From Tubiluchus corallicola (taxonomy: Eukaryota > Priapulida > Priapulimorpha > Priapulimorphida > Tubiluchidae): a stretch of DNA of 64,000 nucleotides. The position numbers were made by a program, and so were the translations under genes. Where the stretch lies: positions 703,501-767,500 of the forward strand of contig JAQGDQ010000043.1 in the NCBI GenBank assembly GCA_030141605.1, given 5' to 3'. Numbering within the stretch: the stretch's first letter is position 1; the number at the start of each line of letters is the position of its first letter. Shown one piece after another: positions 1 through 12,492 of this stretch. The notes beneath the pieces were generated by a model. It did not search any database, was not told the origin of the DNA, and was given only the letters and a program-made list of their open reading frames with translations.

Positions 1-16
1 TAGAGACAAAACTGGA

Positions 17-231
17 CATTTTGAACCGTTTTAATGCTGGTGAAAGATTAGTAAAGCTCTAAATCTAGTGAAGAGTGATGAAGCGAAAGCAATGCAATGC
101 TATAAAGAAGTGTCAGCAGAAAAAAGAAAAAAATCAAAACAACCTACAATGGATTATTTTTATAAAAAAATGAAAGAAAAGGAGGAAGAGGAAAAAATGA
201 CTGAAGGAGAGAAGGCTACTTTTCAGATTTA
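17..231 (+). pseudogene. Tigger/CENPB-type transposase relic
   Basis: One frame at about 17-77 reads KLDILNRFNAGERLVKL. This resembles the start of the CENPB/Tigger N-terminal helix-turn-helix, in which a K-L-x-I-L/I-x-x-x-x-x-G-E motif is typical. After a frame change, 58-231 reads a Lys/Glu-rich tail containing KRKKSKQPTMDYFYKK and ends at a TAA. No DDE domain is present. It lies in sequence that must be intronic for DRG1. I read it as a frameshifted, internally deleted DNA-transposon remnant. Recognition rests on a short motif, so an unrelated Lys-rich ORF fragment is possible. Confidence 0.35.
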
Positions 232-655
232 AATTTTACCAGTAATATTTTGTTTACACAGTACACTGTAGCATATTAATTAAAGAAACACTGTAGAACT
301 CTAAGCAATAACCAAATAAAGTATTTAATTTATAAGCCAAACGCCATTGATTTTGCTCTTGCAAGATAACTCGGTGGTTTTTGCCTCGCTGCAAGCAACT
401 GAACATTTTTATGTGCCAAGCACTACTGATTTTTGCTCCTGGAATGGAACTGAATGCTTCTACGTTGTTTCTTATGGAAAAGCGACATTTTGCTGGAACG
501 CATTAGAGTCGTTGAGTGAGGACTTAATGTATGATCATATTGTTTGAGCATAAATGCGTTATGCAGTACTATAACGACTATTTTAATTCAAAAAAACTGT
601 TATTTTTGCATTTTTGTTTTTACATGTCCTGAATTGCATCGATGTGATTTTTCAG

Positions 656-2009
656 GAACTGGATATAATTTACAAGATTCCACACTGTGTGCCGACCTCT
701 GCTCACCACAAATGGAATTTTGACGATTTGTTAGAAAAAATGTGGCTGTACCTCAATTTAATACGAATGTAAGTACAGCTTCTTGTCAGAAAATGTCAAA
801 AAGCTTCTTGTCAAAAAATTTTTTTCTTAGTAGTTCGCTTTTTGCTCTTTATGTTAGACCGTTGATTTGGAAGCTCCCGAAGACTCACAAAAACCGGTTA
901 GAACTTATCAACAATGCCAAACTTGCAGCAGACGGTAACAATGTATGAGATAATTGTGCCTGAGAAAAAGAAAGTCTGTTGTTTAGAAAATATGATTTGT
1001 GTATGATACAATATGCTTATGTGCCGTTAAAGAATCCAACTGATTGCATTTGGGGCTTCGAAGTGTCTGTTATTCACGGGGGGGGGGGGGGGGGGTGTTG
1101 TCAAGTGTAAACAAATGCATTGCTTTGTTCAGAAAACGTTGTTGGGTTCACTTAACCTTTGATCTTTTCACTATCAGCATTAATCGCAGGAACTGTGAAA
1201 AGACTTATTCTTCTGCGGTAATTACCAGTTTTGTGAAGCTTGTTTGTCAGATCTGAAAAATGAAATGTTTTTCTGGCACTCGAAACTTATCTTAGCAGGT
1301 GTTTTGGAGAGACATTGTACCTGTTAAGGTCAGTTTTAGCCCCTTCAGTGGCCAGGTGAAAGTATCAAGTTCAATGTAGATGAACTCGAGTGGATGTGCT
1401 GTTACTTTAAATCGTATTTGCATCGTAAAAAAATATTCTTTTTACAGTTATACAAAGCCAAAGGGCCAGCTCCCTGATTATAATGCTCCTGTGGTACTAC
1501 AAAGCTTCAATAACTCGATAGAAGACTTTTGTAATCGGCTACACAGGAATATCATTAAAGAATTCAAATAGTAGGTCAATTTAACTGCTATTAAAAAAAC
1601 TCAAGACAGCCTCTTGTTAATTAAACAATTAGTTATTTTGTTTCTCTTTGGAATATTTCTACAAAGGCAGTGTTACCATTGTATATTTTTTCCAGAATTT
1701 CATTATTTTACAGTGCTTTTTGGGTTTAAATATTTACATCCTTTTATTCTTCATGAAGAGGAATTAAGTGTAACTAACAACAAATTATATCAAATATACA
1801 GTTCTGAAATTATCCAAGATATTAAAATGAGATACCTCATAGTAGGTGCAATATAAGTCTGCACATTACATAAAAAGTCAAAGTTTTTTGTTTCATTCTA
1901 TTTTAGTGCTTTAGTTTGGGGTTCATCAGTGAAGCATAACCCACAAAAGTGTGGCCGTGAACATCTACTCAATGACGAAGACGTCGTGCAAATTGTTAAG
2001 AAGACTTGA
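656..2009 (+). CDS. DRG1: DRG1, developmentally regulated GTP-binding protein 1 (last three exons, 5' partial)
   Basis: DRG1 is a conserved cytoplasmic GTPase of the OBG/DRG class that acts with DFRP1 on ribosomes and translation. Three exons join in phase: 656-768 ([13 protein letters not shown]..., end of the G domain), 1448-1570 ([17 protein letters not shown]..., start of the TGS domain) and 1907-2009 ([19 protein letters not shown]... ending VVQIVKKT and TGA). Acceptors are tttttcag, tttacag and ttttag; donors are GTAAGT and GTAGGT. Together they give about 112 C-terminal residues and closely follow my memory of the animal DRG1 C-terminus, with human starting near residue 258 of 367. The exons encoding the G1-G4 motifs must lie to the left of the window. 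The gene converges on SLX1. The identification is firm; only the missing 5' part is open. Confidence 0.93.
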
Positions 2010-2060
2010 CACTTTCTTCAATCTTTATGTTGTGTTAGCAGTAATTGGCAGCGGGAAACA

Positions 2061-2066
2061 AATAAA
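2061..2066 (+). promoter_or_regulatory. DRG1 polyadenylation signal
   Basis: An AATAAA hexamer sits 52 bases after the DRG1 stop codon and is the first such hexamer downstream of it. The distance is normal for a short 3' UTR. Confidence 0.6.
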
Positions 2067-2775
2067 TTACAGAACTTTTACTAAGTTGGTTTCATAAGCA
2101 ATTTTATTAAAAATGGGAAACAGCAAGTATGATATATTTCATAATATTCAAGTTAGAAATTAATTTGGCATCAATTTCTATATTGTTTGGCACAATGTCT
2201 ACATTTCATCATACATTCTGAAATACAATATAATTTATACAATAAATCCATAATTAACTGGCTACATTTTTGCTTCTTTTCAATTTGCAAAAAACTATTA
2301 AATTAATTCTGAATGGACAGCCCATACAAATCTAATAGATGTACCACTGATTAGTATATATGGCTGTCTCAAACAAGGTGAGAAAAAAATGGGGTGGACA
2401 TGCTTCTACTAACACTGCTGGTATCGGTCTGTTTGATTTTAAAACAGATGGTACTTGATAAATGTCATGTGTAGCTTGTCTGAAACTAGCCAGCAATTGA
2501 GCATGGAATGTTCTTGTTTAGACTTGAGACAAGCACTCTGCCCAATGAGAAGCCGTCTTATCACAATTGCCTTTACCTTCATCGCTATCCTATAAAAAAT
2601 CATTCAACCAATGTTGATGATGAAGTCAAATTACACCGCATATTGTACTTAAAAAATCAGGCATAGACTATGAAACACACATTTATTAAAATGTCAAATT
2701 TATATGCAGGTTAATGTTTAGTCTTTCAGATAATGATTTATCAGCAAAAATTAGCAATAAAGATGAATTGAATGG
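2067..2775. other. DRG1/SLX1 convergent intergenic spacer
   Basis: AT-rich spacer between the two tail-to-tail genes. It should contain both 3' UTR ends. A minus-strand AATAAA (plus TTTATT at 2692-2697) lies 79-84 bases past the SLX1 stop. I see no coding exon or repeat family here. Confidence 0.5.
2692..2697 (-). promoter_or_regulatory. SLX1 polyadenylation signal
   Basis: Plus-strand TTTATT reads AATAAA on the minus strand, about 80 bases downstream of the SLX1 stop codon. Confidence 0.5.
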
Positions 2776-5500
2776 TTAATATGGTTGGCAAGCTTTTACA
2801 TAATCCAAAAATCTACAACAAAATTTTCTATTTACCTCCAGTTGTTTGTAGCACCCTTTTTTGTGTTTGATGAGGTCTCCCCACAGAACTATTGTTTTGC
2901 AAACTGGGCAGTATCCATCTACAGGGATTAAAAATTTCCTGGTTTCTTCATTGTTTCCCAAAAAGTGTTTGGCCAAACATATCATGTGACTTTTGCTAGT
3001 GCAGCTTGGCAACAAGCAGTTAACTATGTGTTCTGGTTCCTGTACAAGGAAAAACAGTCCCACTGTAACTAATCACGGAATTTAATTACTGGCACATATC
3101 AAATGAAAACCTTTGGTTTACAAAAATATTCTTAAGGTCCCCGGGAAACAGATACAGTATGTATTGCAAAAATTAAATCAATTCTTTACAGATGTATGCA
3201 ATTAAGAGGCATTTACTATTTGATGCAGTCCAAATAATTGGATAATTTTGATTAGAAATACAGTTTATCATTTCTTTACCAATTATGCAGCGCAACTGCA
3301 GCAATGTTATATAGCAATAGTAAGACTGCAATCATTTTCCAACAGATTTACACATAATAATAACATAACAAGTGTTTACCACAGTAAAAAATGCATGCAA
3401 TCACAAATATTTTTATCATTATACCACTTGTTTATTTTTAGGTGCTAATTTGATAATCTGATTTTCACAGATTATTTATTTTTAATTATGGAAATAATTG
3501 TTTCTGCATGAGTTTCTGCAGCTAAGTTAACTTATACAATGTTACAGTATATATCAATAAACACTACACACTAACTCATTATAATAAGCTTGCGCTCCTG
3601 TAGCAGAATAATTTGCACATTTCTAACTTTTTTTGTACAGGCGCTTTTGCTTGAATTTGGATCCTCTCTCGAATTTGGGTCCCCACAAGGCAGCTACACT
3701 ACAGCAATCAAGAGGAAATATATTGTTGACTACAGTGTTTAATTTGACAAACCTTCAATGCTTGTTGACATATAGAGCACAACTGTTGCTCCTGCAAATC
3801 CTTGTCTTTATCAATTCTCTTCTCAAAAGTATCTATAGCAGTAACCTGAAATCATCAAAGTACATATTAGCTGCCTATTTGGAGGCTATAAACATGGTTC
3901 TAATAAAACTGATAAGCCTACTAATGCAATATGTGTGTGAATTTCAGATTGCAAAACAATCCTCACAATTATCACTGCAAGTTAAAGACACCTTACATTA
4001 TTTTTCTATAGTTTCCATGAAAATTGCAAGAAAAAATGCATGCCTTTTTGCTCTTGACCAGTCCATAAGATATGCACATATGACTCGGTGGGTATAAACC
4101 TGCCGGAAAATCTAACTGATATTCTTGTTTAATCCAGCGGATTGTTAGTGGAAATCGGCACCACGGACCTGTTCGTAACATAATGCATGCTACACGAAAC
4201 AGGTATTCGTATTTCTTTTCGGGGGCTTTCTTCTTGACTCCAGATATCTTTTGTAATCGTCGAGACTTTTGAGGATGCTGCCAAGCCCATTCAAACTAAA
4301 TTTCAGAAGCAAATTCAAATGTATAAAGTTCTATTATACATACAAAATCAATAGGTTGTTACAAGTATAAGCGATGCACAAAATATATTATCTGGAAAAA
4401 AGCACAGAAGTAATTTATTACCATAAACCATAATTTATTACACCAATGAAGCTGATTACAAAATTAGAATTATTTTGAATGCCAACTTCTATTAGCACAA
4501 TTTTTTTTCAAATTATATTTTCCTTTTTTTTGTAAAATAAGACTGTTTGCGTAATTAATGCGGTTGGTCGAATCCTTTATTTCAGGAGAAATATTTCGTT
4601 ACTTCTAAGCAGCTGTTTGCTTGAAATTTGTGTAAATCCTTATTTTCCACACATTACACAACAGCAGCAGATGTACATATAATGATTTAGTATCTAATGA
4701 GAAAATTAGTGCCTCGCGTAGGTTGGCATAGTACATTTATAAGTGATGCAAAAATGACTTCATCATACCCTTAATGCAGATATTTCATTAGGAAAACCAT
4801 GTATAATTAGTATCATCTCCCTAGAAAACAAACCATAGCTGATTATAAAACTGGGTTCTGAATCAGAGCAAAATTTCCAGCTACATATTAAAATATTTCC
4901 AAGTTTGAAACTCCTGCCATATTGGTCAGTATGTCGCATACAATAATGACGTTCATAAAAACTAGTTGGTCAAATGCCAGGAAATTTAATGCTATACCTA
5001 CCAACCTATTAAGTTTTTCAATTTCAAATTTTAGATCACATAGTAAATTTAATGTAGAGGAGAATTAGAGAACTGCTTTGAATGTTTTTTCCTATACAAT
5101 TTAAATCACATTCTAAACAATTACCAGCAGAATTTAATGACTAAACACTCCTACGATTCACCTTTTCTTCATTTACAATGTGCATGTTAAGTGAGCTATA
5201 CTGACAGCTCGGTTGTTGCTCGCACTTCCTAATCTTATTGACGATGCTAATCATTTTTGATTAACTTCCTAAATTCCTTTTGTGCCTTGGTATGTTACGC
5301 TCAATTGTAGAGTCTTACCATGGTCCCCGTCCACTCGTCCTGTAGGCTCCTCCAGCTTTTTTGCCTTTGTTGTGCTGTCTGATGCGTCGATTTGGGTTAT
5401 TAGTGAAGCCAATATATGTAAGGCCTTTGTATTTAGGATTTGTGCAAATTAACAAGTAACATCCAAAAAAGTTCTCCACAGTATTGACATCTGCCATCAT
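2776..5500 (-). CDS. SLX1: SLX1 structure-specific endonuclease catalytic subunit (complete, five exons)
   Basis: SLX1 cuts branched DNA such as Holliday junctions and flaps as the catalytic partner of SLX4 in the nucleus. Exons in minus-strand order: 5500-5319, 4820-4769, 4295-4059, 3845-3753 and 3039-2776, giving 275 residues, the human length. Exon 1 carries the GIY-YIG core (GCYLL, TYIGF, RRIRQH); by alignment from memory R39 and E80 (in FEWAWQHP) match human R41 and E82. Exons 4 and 5 carry the C-terminal RING-like zinc domain: LCSICQ, NCLLPSC, HMICLA, YCPVC, then [12 protein letters not shown]. All junction phases agree. The start is the ATG at 5500 (MMADV...). The one weak junction is the exon 3 donor (CTG|GTCAAG), the only phase-0 option. 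Convergent with DRG1. Nothing suggests inactivation. Confidence 0.93.
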
Positions 5501-8500
5501 TACTAAAGTACCCAACAAAATTTGTCTCAGAAAATATGAACTACAGTATTTTCAAAACTGAAAACTTAAGAAAAACGTTTTTCAGTTAGCTTATTATTTA
5601 TACTGGTGGACAATGGTACACATCCTTACATGCATTGGTGAAATGACAGAGTGACAAAGTGATACCCTGGTGAAATGTACCTTTACCTAAATGTATATTG
5701 CACTATATGTAGTACTCATGGCGAAATGACAAACGGGCCTATACCACTATCCAAATGTGTTTTGCACTACTGCTAATGCACACTAATGAAGTGTACTACT
5801 GTCTAAATGTGTAGACTAAGTAGAATTAGAGTAAAATGAGACTGGCAAAGTGGTACACTGCCGCAATGTGAACTGACAAATTGATACACATAATCATAAT
5901 CATCATGCACAAGTCACATTAAATACCAAAACTGCAGCGTCATCAACCAAGATGTACAAATACTGTAACTTACCAAAGTTATTTCCACAAAAAAACATAT
6001 TTGAATGTAAATTACATAATTTAAAATCGACTACTAACATTAACACAATTTAGTTATTAGTTCTTTTACTTCTGACTATTATTTTGATGTGGAACATTTA
6101 TGCACTTTTTGAAGATGCAGGTAACAAAATATATTACTTTGTCAGCGTCAAGACCTAGATTTACCTATGGATAGTTGTTTAATTTTCAGCTCAGCACAGT
6201 AACCTTTGCCGATACTAACGTTGTCAACAGAGGGCAGTACCAGTACCTATTTTATCTATGTACTCTGTATTTTTTGCATGTAGTATGTGAGCTTCCAAAC
6301 ATTTAATATTTCCTGTATTCTTGTTTTAGATCACAGTGTAATGTATCTGCCACGCCTCTTTAATTTATATATTTCAGGTAGACCATTGTTTTACATGCAA
6401 ACACCTTAGAATGAACATTACTTTAGGTTATGGTCCACCAAAAGTTTCAACGGTCACTCTAAATGAGATTTCCATTTCTAGACTTACTTGTATTAAATTG
6501 TTATCACCTACTTTTGCTGACATTTTCTACTTGACATTGATTCTGTCAGCTTATTTACTGCCATTTGTCTCTGGTACAATATTTCTGTAACCTCAACACC
6601 CAACACAACCACCATAAAAACAAAACACTAAACAAATGAGTTAAACTATAAAAGCTCCCCACTTAATAACTTTAACGAAGAAAAAGATCAGAACTTCGAA
6701 AGTGACGTAAGAAGAACTCCAACCATTTACAAAAATAATACAGACAGTTGAAAATGATAATTTTGACAGTGCTAAACTTTAGATAAATGTTACAGTGATA
6801 AGACACAGTGATTTAGTGAAGTTAAAGGTTTGAAGCAATTAACAGAAGTTGATGTAAAAGCGAGTGTATAACACACAGCTGCCAAACACATAATACTACA
6901 CGTATCATGCAGTTCACAAGAGAAATGGCAAAAAGGCTTACAATAATGTTAATATTGATATTGATTATCATACATCCTAGCACTTAGCTCATTAATTTAT
7001 CTGGCTGTTTTCATGTTCTGGGAAAGCGTAAACAATAAAACAATGCATTCTACGCCAGTTTCTTCTAAAGCACACTAATGTGCACATTGTGTATTATATA
7101 CGCTGGCGCATATTGAATATTGTATACGATATTTTACGGTATACGCGACACTAAATTTTGTCATGTATCTAGTTCTTTTGTGACGCACATTCCTGTTGTT
7201 TACTGACTGGTTTCCTGTCACATACTATATTTCTGAAATAAAATTTTACATGTTAAATGCAGTTACATTCTAATAAAATGCTAATCTGAACTTACAGTGT
7301 GTTTGTCTGCTTAATTCACTTTAATTCAGTTTTAAAAATGTAATAGTTGCTATTTTTCACAAAAATATCTCGTTATTTGTATGTATACTTGCTTCCACTT
7401 CTGCAGAGAGTCAAGCTGCTACAGTTACATTGTCTGATACCGATTCTGAATTTGTCAGTATCGCGACGGCACTATCGTGTTATTCTATTTACTGCCTTTC
7501 CAGACCTAAAAGTTATGCTAGTTTGATGCCAGATTGCTTAGTCATTTTTTGGCTTCTTTTTTGCGACCTTTGACCTCTCGCGACTGGATGCACAACACAA
7601 GACGAACGTATTTTTGAAACTTGAACCTTCTGTGCTCGAATTTTGCACTAAATGGCTCTGGGCTGACGCTCTCAATAGCTTCCCTCTGGCGTGTAGAAGT
7701 AACTTGAAAATCACCTATTTCCTTTTACTCGTAATGCAGGCTGCTGAAAAATACGGATTCAGCTACAACACACAAAATCCACAGTTTTATCTTTAAGACA
7801 AACCTAACGTTTTCAAAAACGAAAGGGGAATAAACAACAGAACTGAAATTCCCGCGGCTATAATAACACTAGCAGCAATACAAATTACACAATGAGGGCA
7901 ATCTTTCTTTAAAATGAGCATCATGTGCACCAGTACGACTCTAACAGGGCTTAAGAAAAAATACTACATTTACACATTTTTCTCAGTGGAACACATCGCG
8001 CAAGACATAATAATGTGTTAACAAGAATTTGCAGTTAACCATGTTTGTGGATTTCGCTATCGTCATGCTGTCTAATTGACTGCAGCTTCTTCAAATCATC
8101 AATATTATTGACTTGAGCAGGGTCGGAACTAGATGTGGCAAGCAGGGGGGGGGGGGGCGCTTGAGTCAGCTCAAGTCACTTGAGATCAAATGAATATAAT
8201 TATAGCATCAGCAAATAACAACGATGGATTAATAGAAACGATAGGCCAAGGCCTACTTTGTTGAAGTCTGGTGTCAACCATAGAGAAGTATGTGAACCAA
8301 GAGAGTGCACTATCTCAATGGTTAACAGATCTGCCAATTTCATGATTAGGGTATAATGCCAATTGCTGAATCAGAAAACGAAGCAGACTGTGCTGTGACA
8401 AAAACCAGAATAAGGTTGCCATAAGTGCTACACTAGCTGGAATCTGGGCATGGCGGAATAACTGTTCTAGCCTAGTCCTGGTACTGGAATCTGGACAGGA

Positions 8501-9547
8501 CGAAAGAATGGACGCAGTGGGACTAAGCAATGAGAAGTACAAAACTAATGTTGATGTGGATCACATTCTAAAAGAATTTATGATGAGCAGAGCACATACA
8601 TTAGCGATTTGATACAATACAACACAATGCAATGTAATATAGTATGAATATAGCAAATATAAGTGACTTAGAGTGGAGTCCCAGCACACTGAGTGCAGAT
8701 GTAAAATGATACATTAGGACCTTAAAGAACAAGAAAAGGGGTACCTGAAGTGGTTTCAGAAAAATCGCCTTAAAAATTATGTTACTTTATAGCAACTTTA
8801 TGCGTATATTGTACTCCCATTAAAAGGATTTTTTATTTGTTTTCATTTTAAATTTCCCACGACACTGTTTCGACCACGCCATTACATGGCGTCATACACG
8901 CACAACGTAAATCAGGGGAAGAAAAGTTATTGTTAAACTATGTCCCAAAAAACTTTCCATGCAAGAAAGAAAACTATTAATCATTTGAAATGCTTTCATC
9001 AATTGGTAAAATGTTGCTGACTCACCCTCACATAACTTCGAGAAAGGCAAAGAGAGGGAAGTGAGTGCGTGCGTGCGTGTGTGCATGTGCGTGAGGGTCT
9101 GTGTGTGGGTGCATGTTTGTTTGAATGAGTATGTTTTTGCATACAATTACATAAACATATGATATATAGCCCATCGCACAATTTACCACATACTTATTCC
9201 TAGAATTATAGTATTATACAGAAAAAGTACTGTTCACATAGGTATGTATAGTATGCAAAAGTTTATATTTATGTATAAATATTGAATTTCTGTCGTACAC
9301 AAACTACAAATCCTAATTAAAATACGCGACATATATAAAAAGATTAAAAACATAAAATACAGTATTAAAAAACATGCACGGACTACTAACATATTTACAA
9401 GAGAAAATTAATTTGTAGGTAAATAATTTAAAACACATTATTATTAAAAATGGACAACCTATTTTAGACTAATGTAAAATTAATTGCATAGCCATAAAAC
9501 TCCTGTGCACATTTGTTTCATACAAATTTTTAATCACTGTAATTAAT
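5501..9547. other. gene-free AT-rich region upstream of SLX1
   Basis: No coding exon was recognised. The first few hundred bases should include the SLX1 promoter. About 5600-5880 holds loosely repeated text (units near 60 bases with aaatg...gcacta words), which looks like a decayed tandem repeat. A poly-G tract beside CAGGGTCGGAACTAG lies at 8120-8158. A GT/GTGC-rich simple repeat lies at 9061-9118. The remaining ORFs are short and resemble nothing I know. Confidence 0.5.
8120..8158. repeat. hAT-terminus-like fragment with poly-G
   Basis: The text CAGGGTCGGAACTAG followed by a run of G begins with CAG, as many hAT transposon ends do, and is preceded by GACTTGAG. No matching opposite end or second copy of that 8-mer was found nearby, so the call is weak. 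Confidence 0.25.
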
Positions 9548-11079
9548 TCATACTTTATTTTGCACACTGTTCAGAAAGTTACGACTGACTACAGATTTGA
9601 CAAATTTTATAATTGAGTTACCAGTTATTAAATCATACTTATATGTAAAGTTCCACACATTCTTCCAAAACTTGCGATACCCATGATAATAATGATTATA
9701 AACAGGCAAATCCGTGGATGTGTCTGGTTCCGTTACTCGACTCCCTGGTGATAGGGTGTCGAGGAGCCGGTTTAAAGTTTCCTCCGGTGAACTGGTTAAT
9801 TTACCGTCTTCTTTATACACACAGCTTAACTGCGCTGCTTTATTTCGGCGGAGGACCTTTACCAACCTAGCAGTTGGTGCCTGATCTTCCATCTTTTCCG
9901 TGAAACTCCGCCAGGATTGGCGTTTCGCCTTCCGGACGGCGTTTTTGAATATAGACTGGGTTAGCTTTCTTGTTTCCCAGTCTCGTTGATTTTTAGTCTT
10001 AGTGGCTCTCCTGCAAGCCCTGTGCACCTCCTTGCGGAGACGGCTTAGCTCCGGATTCCACCATTTGTTCCCATCCTTCTTCCTCTGCCTACGTAATTGG
10101 CAAGCAGTTTCATAAGAATGAATAACAGCAGCCTGAACTTCATCAGCCAAATCCTCAATATCCTCATTGGAGGACACCTTGTATTCCCGGTTCAGTTCTG
10201 GAAGTTTATGCTCAAGTTCTTCCGCATACTTTTCCCAGCAAGTACGGCGGATGTTCCTGATAAGTGGGTTTTCTTTTGAAATACTGCTTTTCACTAGGAA
10301 TCTTATATACATGTGGTCAGACAGCGATGGCACGTCACTGACATACCAATCGCATACTATGTCCCCTGCATGCAGATTCCTCAGTGTCAAGTCTAGCACC
10401 TCTTCTCTTGCTTTTGTTCGGAACGTTGGTTTACGGCCAACATTACAGAACTCAAGATTAGCGCTTGCACAATACTCCAAGAGTTCCTCACCCCTGTCGT
10501 TGACATCGGTGGAACCCCATAACGTATGATGCGCATTAGCATCAGTCCCCACAATAATTGGAGTTTTATCACCGTCCCCGAATGATATCAGTTCCCTGAG
10601 TAACATAGGGGGAGCCGGTTGATCATGCACCATGTATGCCGAGGCGAAAATGAACTCATCTCCATCCCGGCACACATTTTTGCTTTAACCACCACAATGT
10701 CTGTATTCGAGAACACTGGAAGTAAAAAGCATTTTAGGTTAGGAGTGGCATAAATGCACGCCCGAGGCCTTTCTCCATTCCGGTTTCCCTGGAACAGATC
10801 CCATCCTCGGAGTTTACCCCTAACTTCCCCACCATGCGTCCAGGGTTCCTGTACAAAGACTAACCCGGTACGTATGTGTTTTACAACATCCTGCAAGTTG
10901 TAACTCGCAGCTTTGCTTTTGTGAAGATTGATTTGCCAGCACTCAATACCAGAGACACTTTGTGCTGGCTTCTCACCTATTTTATCCAAATTGTCCCCGG
11001 AAATAACATTCAATCTACCGTGGGTATTTCCACCGAAGACTGTCTGCGGCCGGGATTTTACTTTAGCCCCTGTTCCCAT
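9548..11079 (-). pseudogene. LINE ORF2: apurinic-like endonuclease, frameshifted and truncated
   Basis: An endonuclease/exonuclease/phosphatase-fold domain that would nick target DNA for target-primed reverse transcription. Frame A (11079 to about 10675) holds WQINLHKSKAA and FVQEPW, the Asn and Glu metal-site motifs. Frame B (about 10675 to 9715) holds DANAHHTLWGSTDVNDRGEE and LSDHMYIRF, the D/N and Asp-His motifs, followed by a basic linker with WWNPELSRLRKEVHRA. One frameshift near 10670-10676 joins the two. Residues after about 9715 (to 9548) are AT-rich and lack LINE character, so they are probably flanking sequence read through. No reverse transcriptase motif follows, so this copy cannot be active. 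Confidence 0.8.
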
Positions 11080-11091
11080 ACTTTTCTGTAT

Positions 11092-12492
11092 TTACGTTTC
11101 CATACTGGACTCGGGTGCCTTCATCTGCGATTGCTCGACAGACGGCAGCTCCTTTGTTCCAGTGGCAACGTCGGGGGTTTTTCCACCCTCGGTACTCACT
11201 TCTGGACCCTTATCCACCGTTTGAACAGGTGTTTCCGGTTCCTTGGCTTTCCCTTGGTTTTTCTTTTTCTTTTTGGACTGGAACGTGACTCGTTTGCATC
11301 CGGCGTACGGAGCAAACTCCAGTCGTTCCAGACCTGACAGGGACGGTTCCCAGACCGCTACTACGTGTAGCATTCCGCCGACCCCTTTTGACCCACCGCG
11401 GACCTCCATGTGCTTCCGTTGGAGTTCCGAATTACATCGGTCCACCAACATCAGCAGATCCTCGATTTTGATATCATCCTCATCCGGAATCCAAACCCCG
11501 AAGGTCCTTGCTGGCGGAAGATCTTTCGGTCCTCTCGCCTCGTACCCCGGGTGGCCCACAGATGGGTTTTCAATGTCCAGGACAAGCTGTTTTGCCCACT
11601 CCAGGGTTTTCTCGTCCTTGCACACGACATGGACTTTACCTTCATGTAGGTAGGTCCTCTCAATGCGGACAAGAAACCCCGGATCTGTTCTGAGAAGGAC
11701 ACGGTTGATCCCCGACTGTATTGCCCGTAAATCCGAGCCGTCCAGAGGGTCTTCTCCCGCGTCCTTTTTTGTAATTTTAAGGTGTTGGCCGCCAGACTTC
11801 ACAGCCTTGGCGTATGAGGCCTTACTGCTTCCTTCTGTGCCTTCACCCTTTTGACCTTCCTCTCCCTTACGCCCCGCTTGCCCGGAGTCACCCCGGGGTC
11901 GCTTCACGTTCGAGATCGGACTTGGAGTTGAGAGAGCGCTGCTCGTTCTCTTTTTCACCACCGATGGGTTAGGAGTGGGAGCCTCCTCCTGATTGGCGAT
12001 CGACATAGCGGACACACCTTTCAGAAGTCGTCTCTTTTCCTTCTTCCGCCGTTTTTTTTCATGATTTTTCCCCATCGGTTTCGATTCCTCGGGCTTGCTG
12101 GGCTCATTTGGAGCACCAGGATTCCGGGTATCTACTCCTTCTGGGGCAGGTACGGTGTTCAGAGTATACTCTGACGATGCCGAACCTTTACTGGTCTTTG
12201 TAGTCCATGGATTCCCTTTTTCAGAGACTTGCATGTCCTCAGTTTTCGTTTCTTCCAAGAACTCCGTAATTTTCGGCTGTTCTGGTTTCAAATCTGGTTC
12301 ACGGGAAGATCCGGCTTTCACCGGCTTGTTCCCTGCAGCTTCGTTTAAATTTTGATGACGGGAAGATCCGGCTTTCACCGGCTTGTTCCCAGCAGGTTTT
12401 AATTTTGTTAGGGTAGGGAGCCGTGCTGGACTCGATTTTTCTTTCTCGTTCATTTCATAAGTTTGTTGGTTTTTAAAGCGGGTAAACTCCAA
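11092..12492 (-). CDS. LINE ORF1 protein, DUF4780-like C-terminal domain
   Basis: A 466-codon open frame, intact in this copy. The N-terminal half is low-complexity, rich in Lys, Pro, Ser and Glu, with basic stretches (KKRRKKEKRRLL). It contains an 11-residue direct repeat, GNKPVKAGSSR, encoded by duplicated DNA near 12302-12335 and 12359-12392. The C-terminal part (VHVVCKDEKTLEWAKQLV ... FGVWIPDEDD ... ELQRKHMEVRGG ... HVVAVWEPSLSGLERL) resembles the DUF4780 domain of LINE-encoded proteins, by memory. ORF1 proteins bind element RNA and act as chaperones; no CCHC knuckle is visible. It lies directly upstream of ORF2 and is part of the transposon, not a host gene. Confidence 0.7.
   Translation of the reverse strand: MEFTRFKNQQTYEMNEKEKSSPARLPTLTKLKPAGNKPVKAGSSRHQNLNEAAGNKPVKAGSSREPDLKPEQPKITEFLEETKTEDMQVSEKGNPWTTKTSKGSASSEYTLNTVPAPEGVDTRNPGAPNEPSKPEESKPMGKNHEKKRRKKEKRRLLKGVSAMSIANQEEAPTPNPSVVKKRTSSALSTPSPISNVKRPRGDSGQAGRKGEEGQKGEGTEGSSKASYAKAVKSGGQHLKITKKDAGEDPLDGSDLRAIQSGINRVLLRTDPGFLVRIERTYLHEGKVHVVCKDEKTLEWAKQLVLDIENPSVGHPGYEARGPKDLPPARTFGVWIPDEDDIKIEDLLMLVDRCNSELQRKHMEVRGGSKGVGGMLHVVAVWEPSLSGLERLEFAPYAGCKRVTFQSKKKKKNQGKAKEPETPVQTVDKGPEVSTEGGKTPDVATGTKELPSVEQSQMKAPESSMET
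12302..12392 (-). repeat. direct duplication within LINE ORF1
   Basis: The text cgggaagatccggctttcac and the following bases up to cttgttccc occur twice, about 57 bases apart. They encode the repeated peptide GNKPVKAGSSR. The second copy is almost identical, so the duplication is recent relative to the element. Confidence 0.75.

Noticed and set aside
3633-4097. 154-codon plus-strand ORF
   Set aside because: It is antisense to SLX1 exons 3 and 4, which have family similarity and consistent splice phases.
8315-8542. 75-codon minus-strand ORF
   Set aside because: No recognisable domain, no splice context and no repeat copy in the window; left unannotated.
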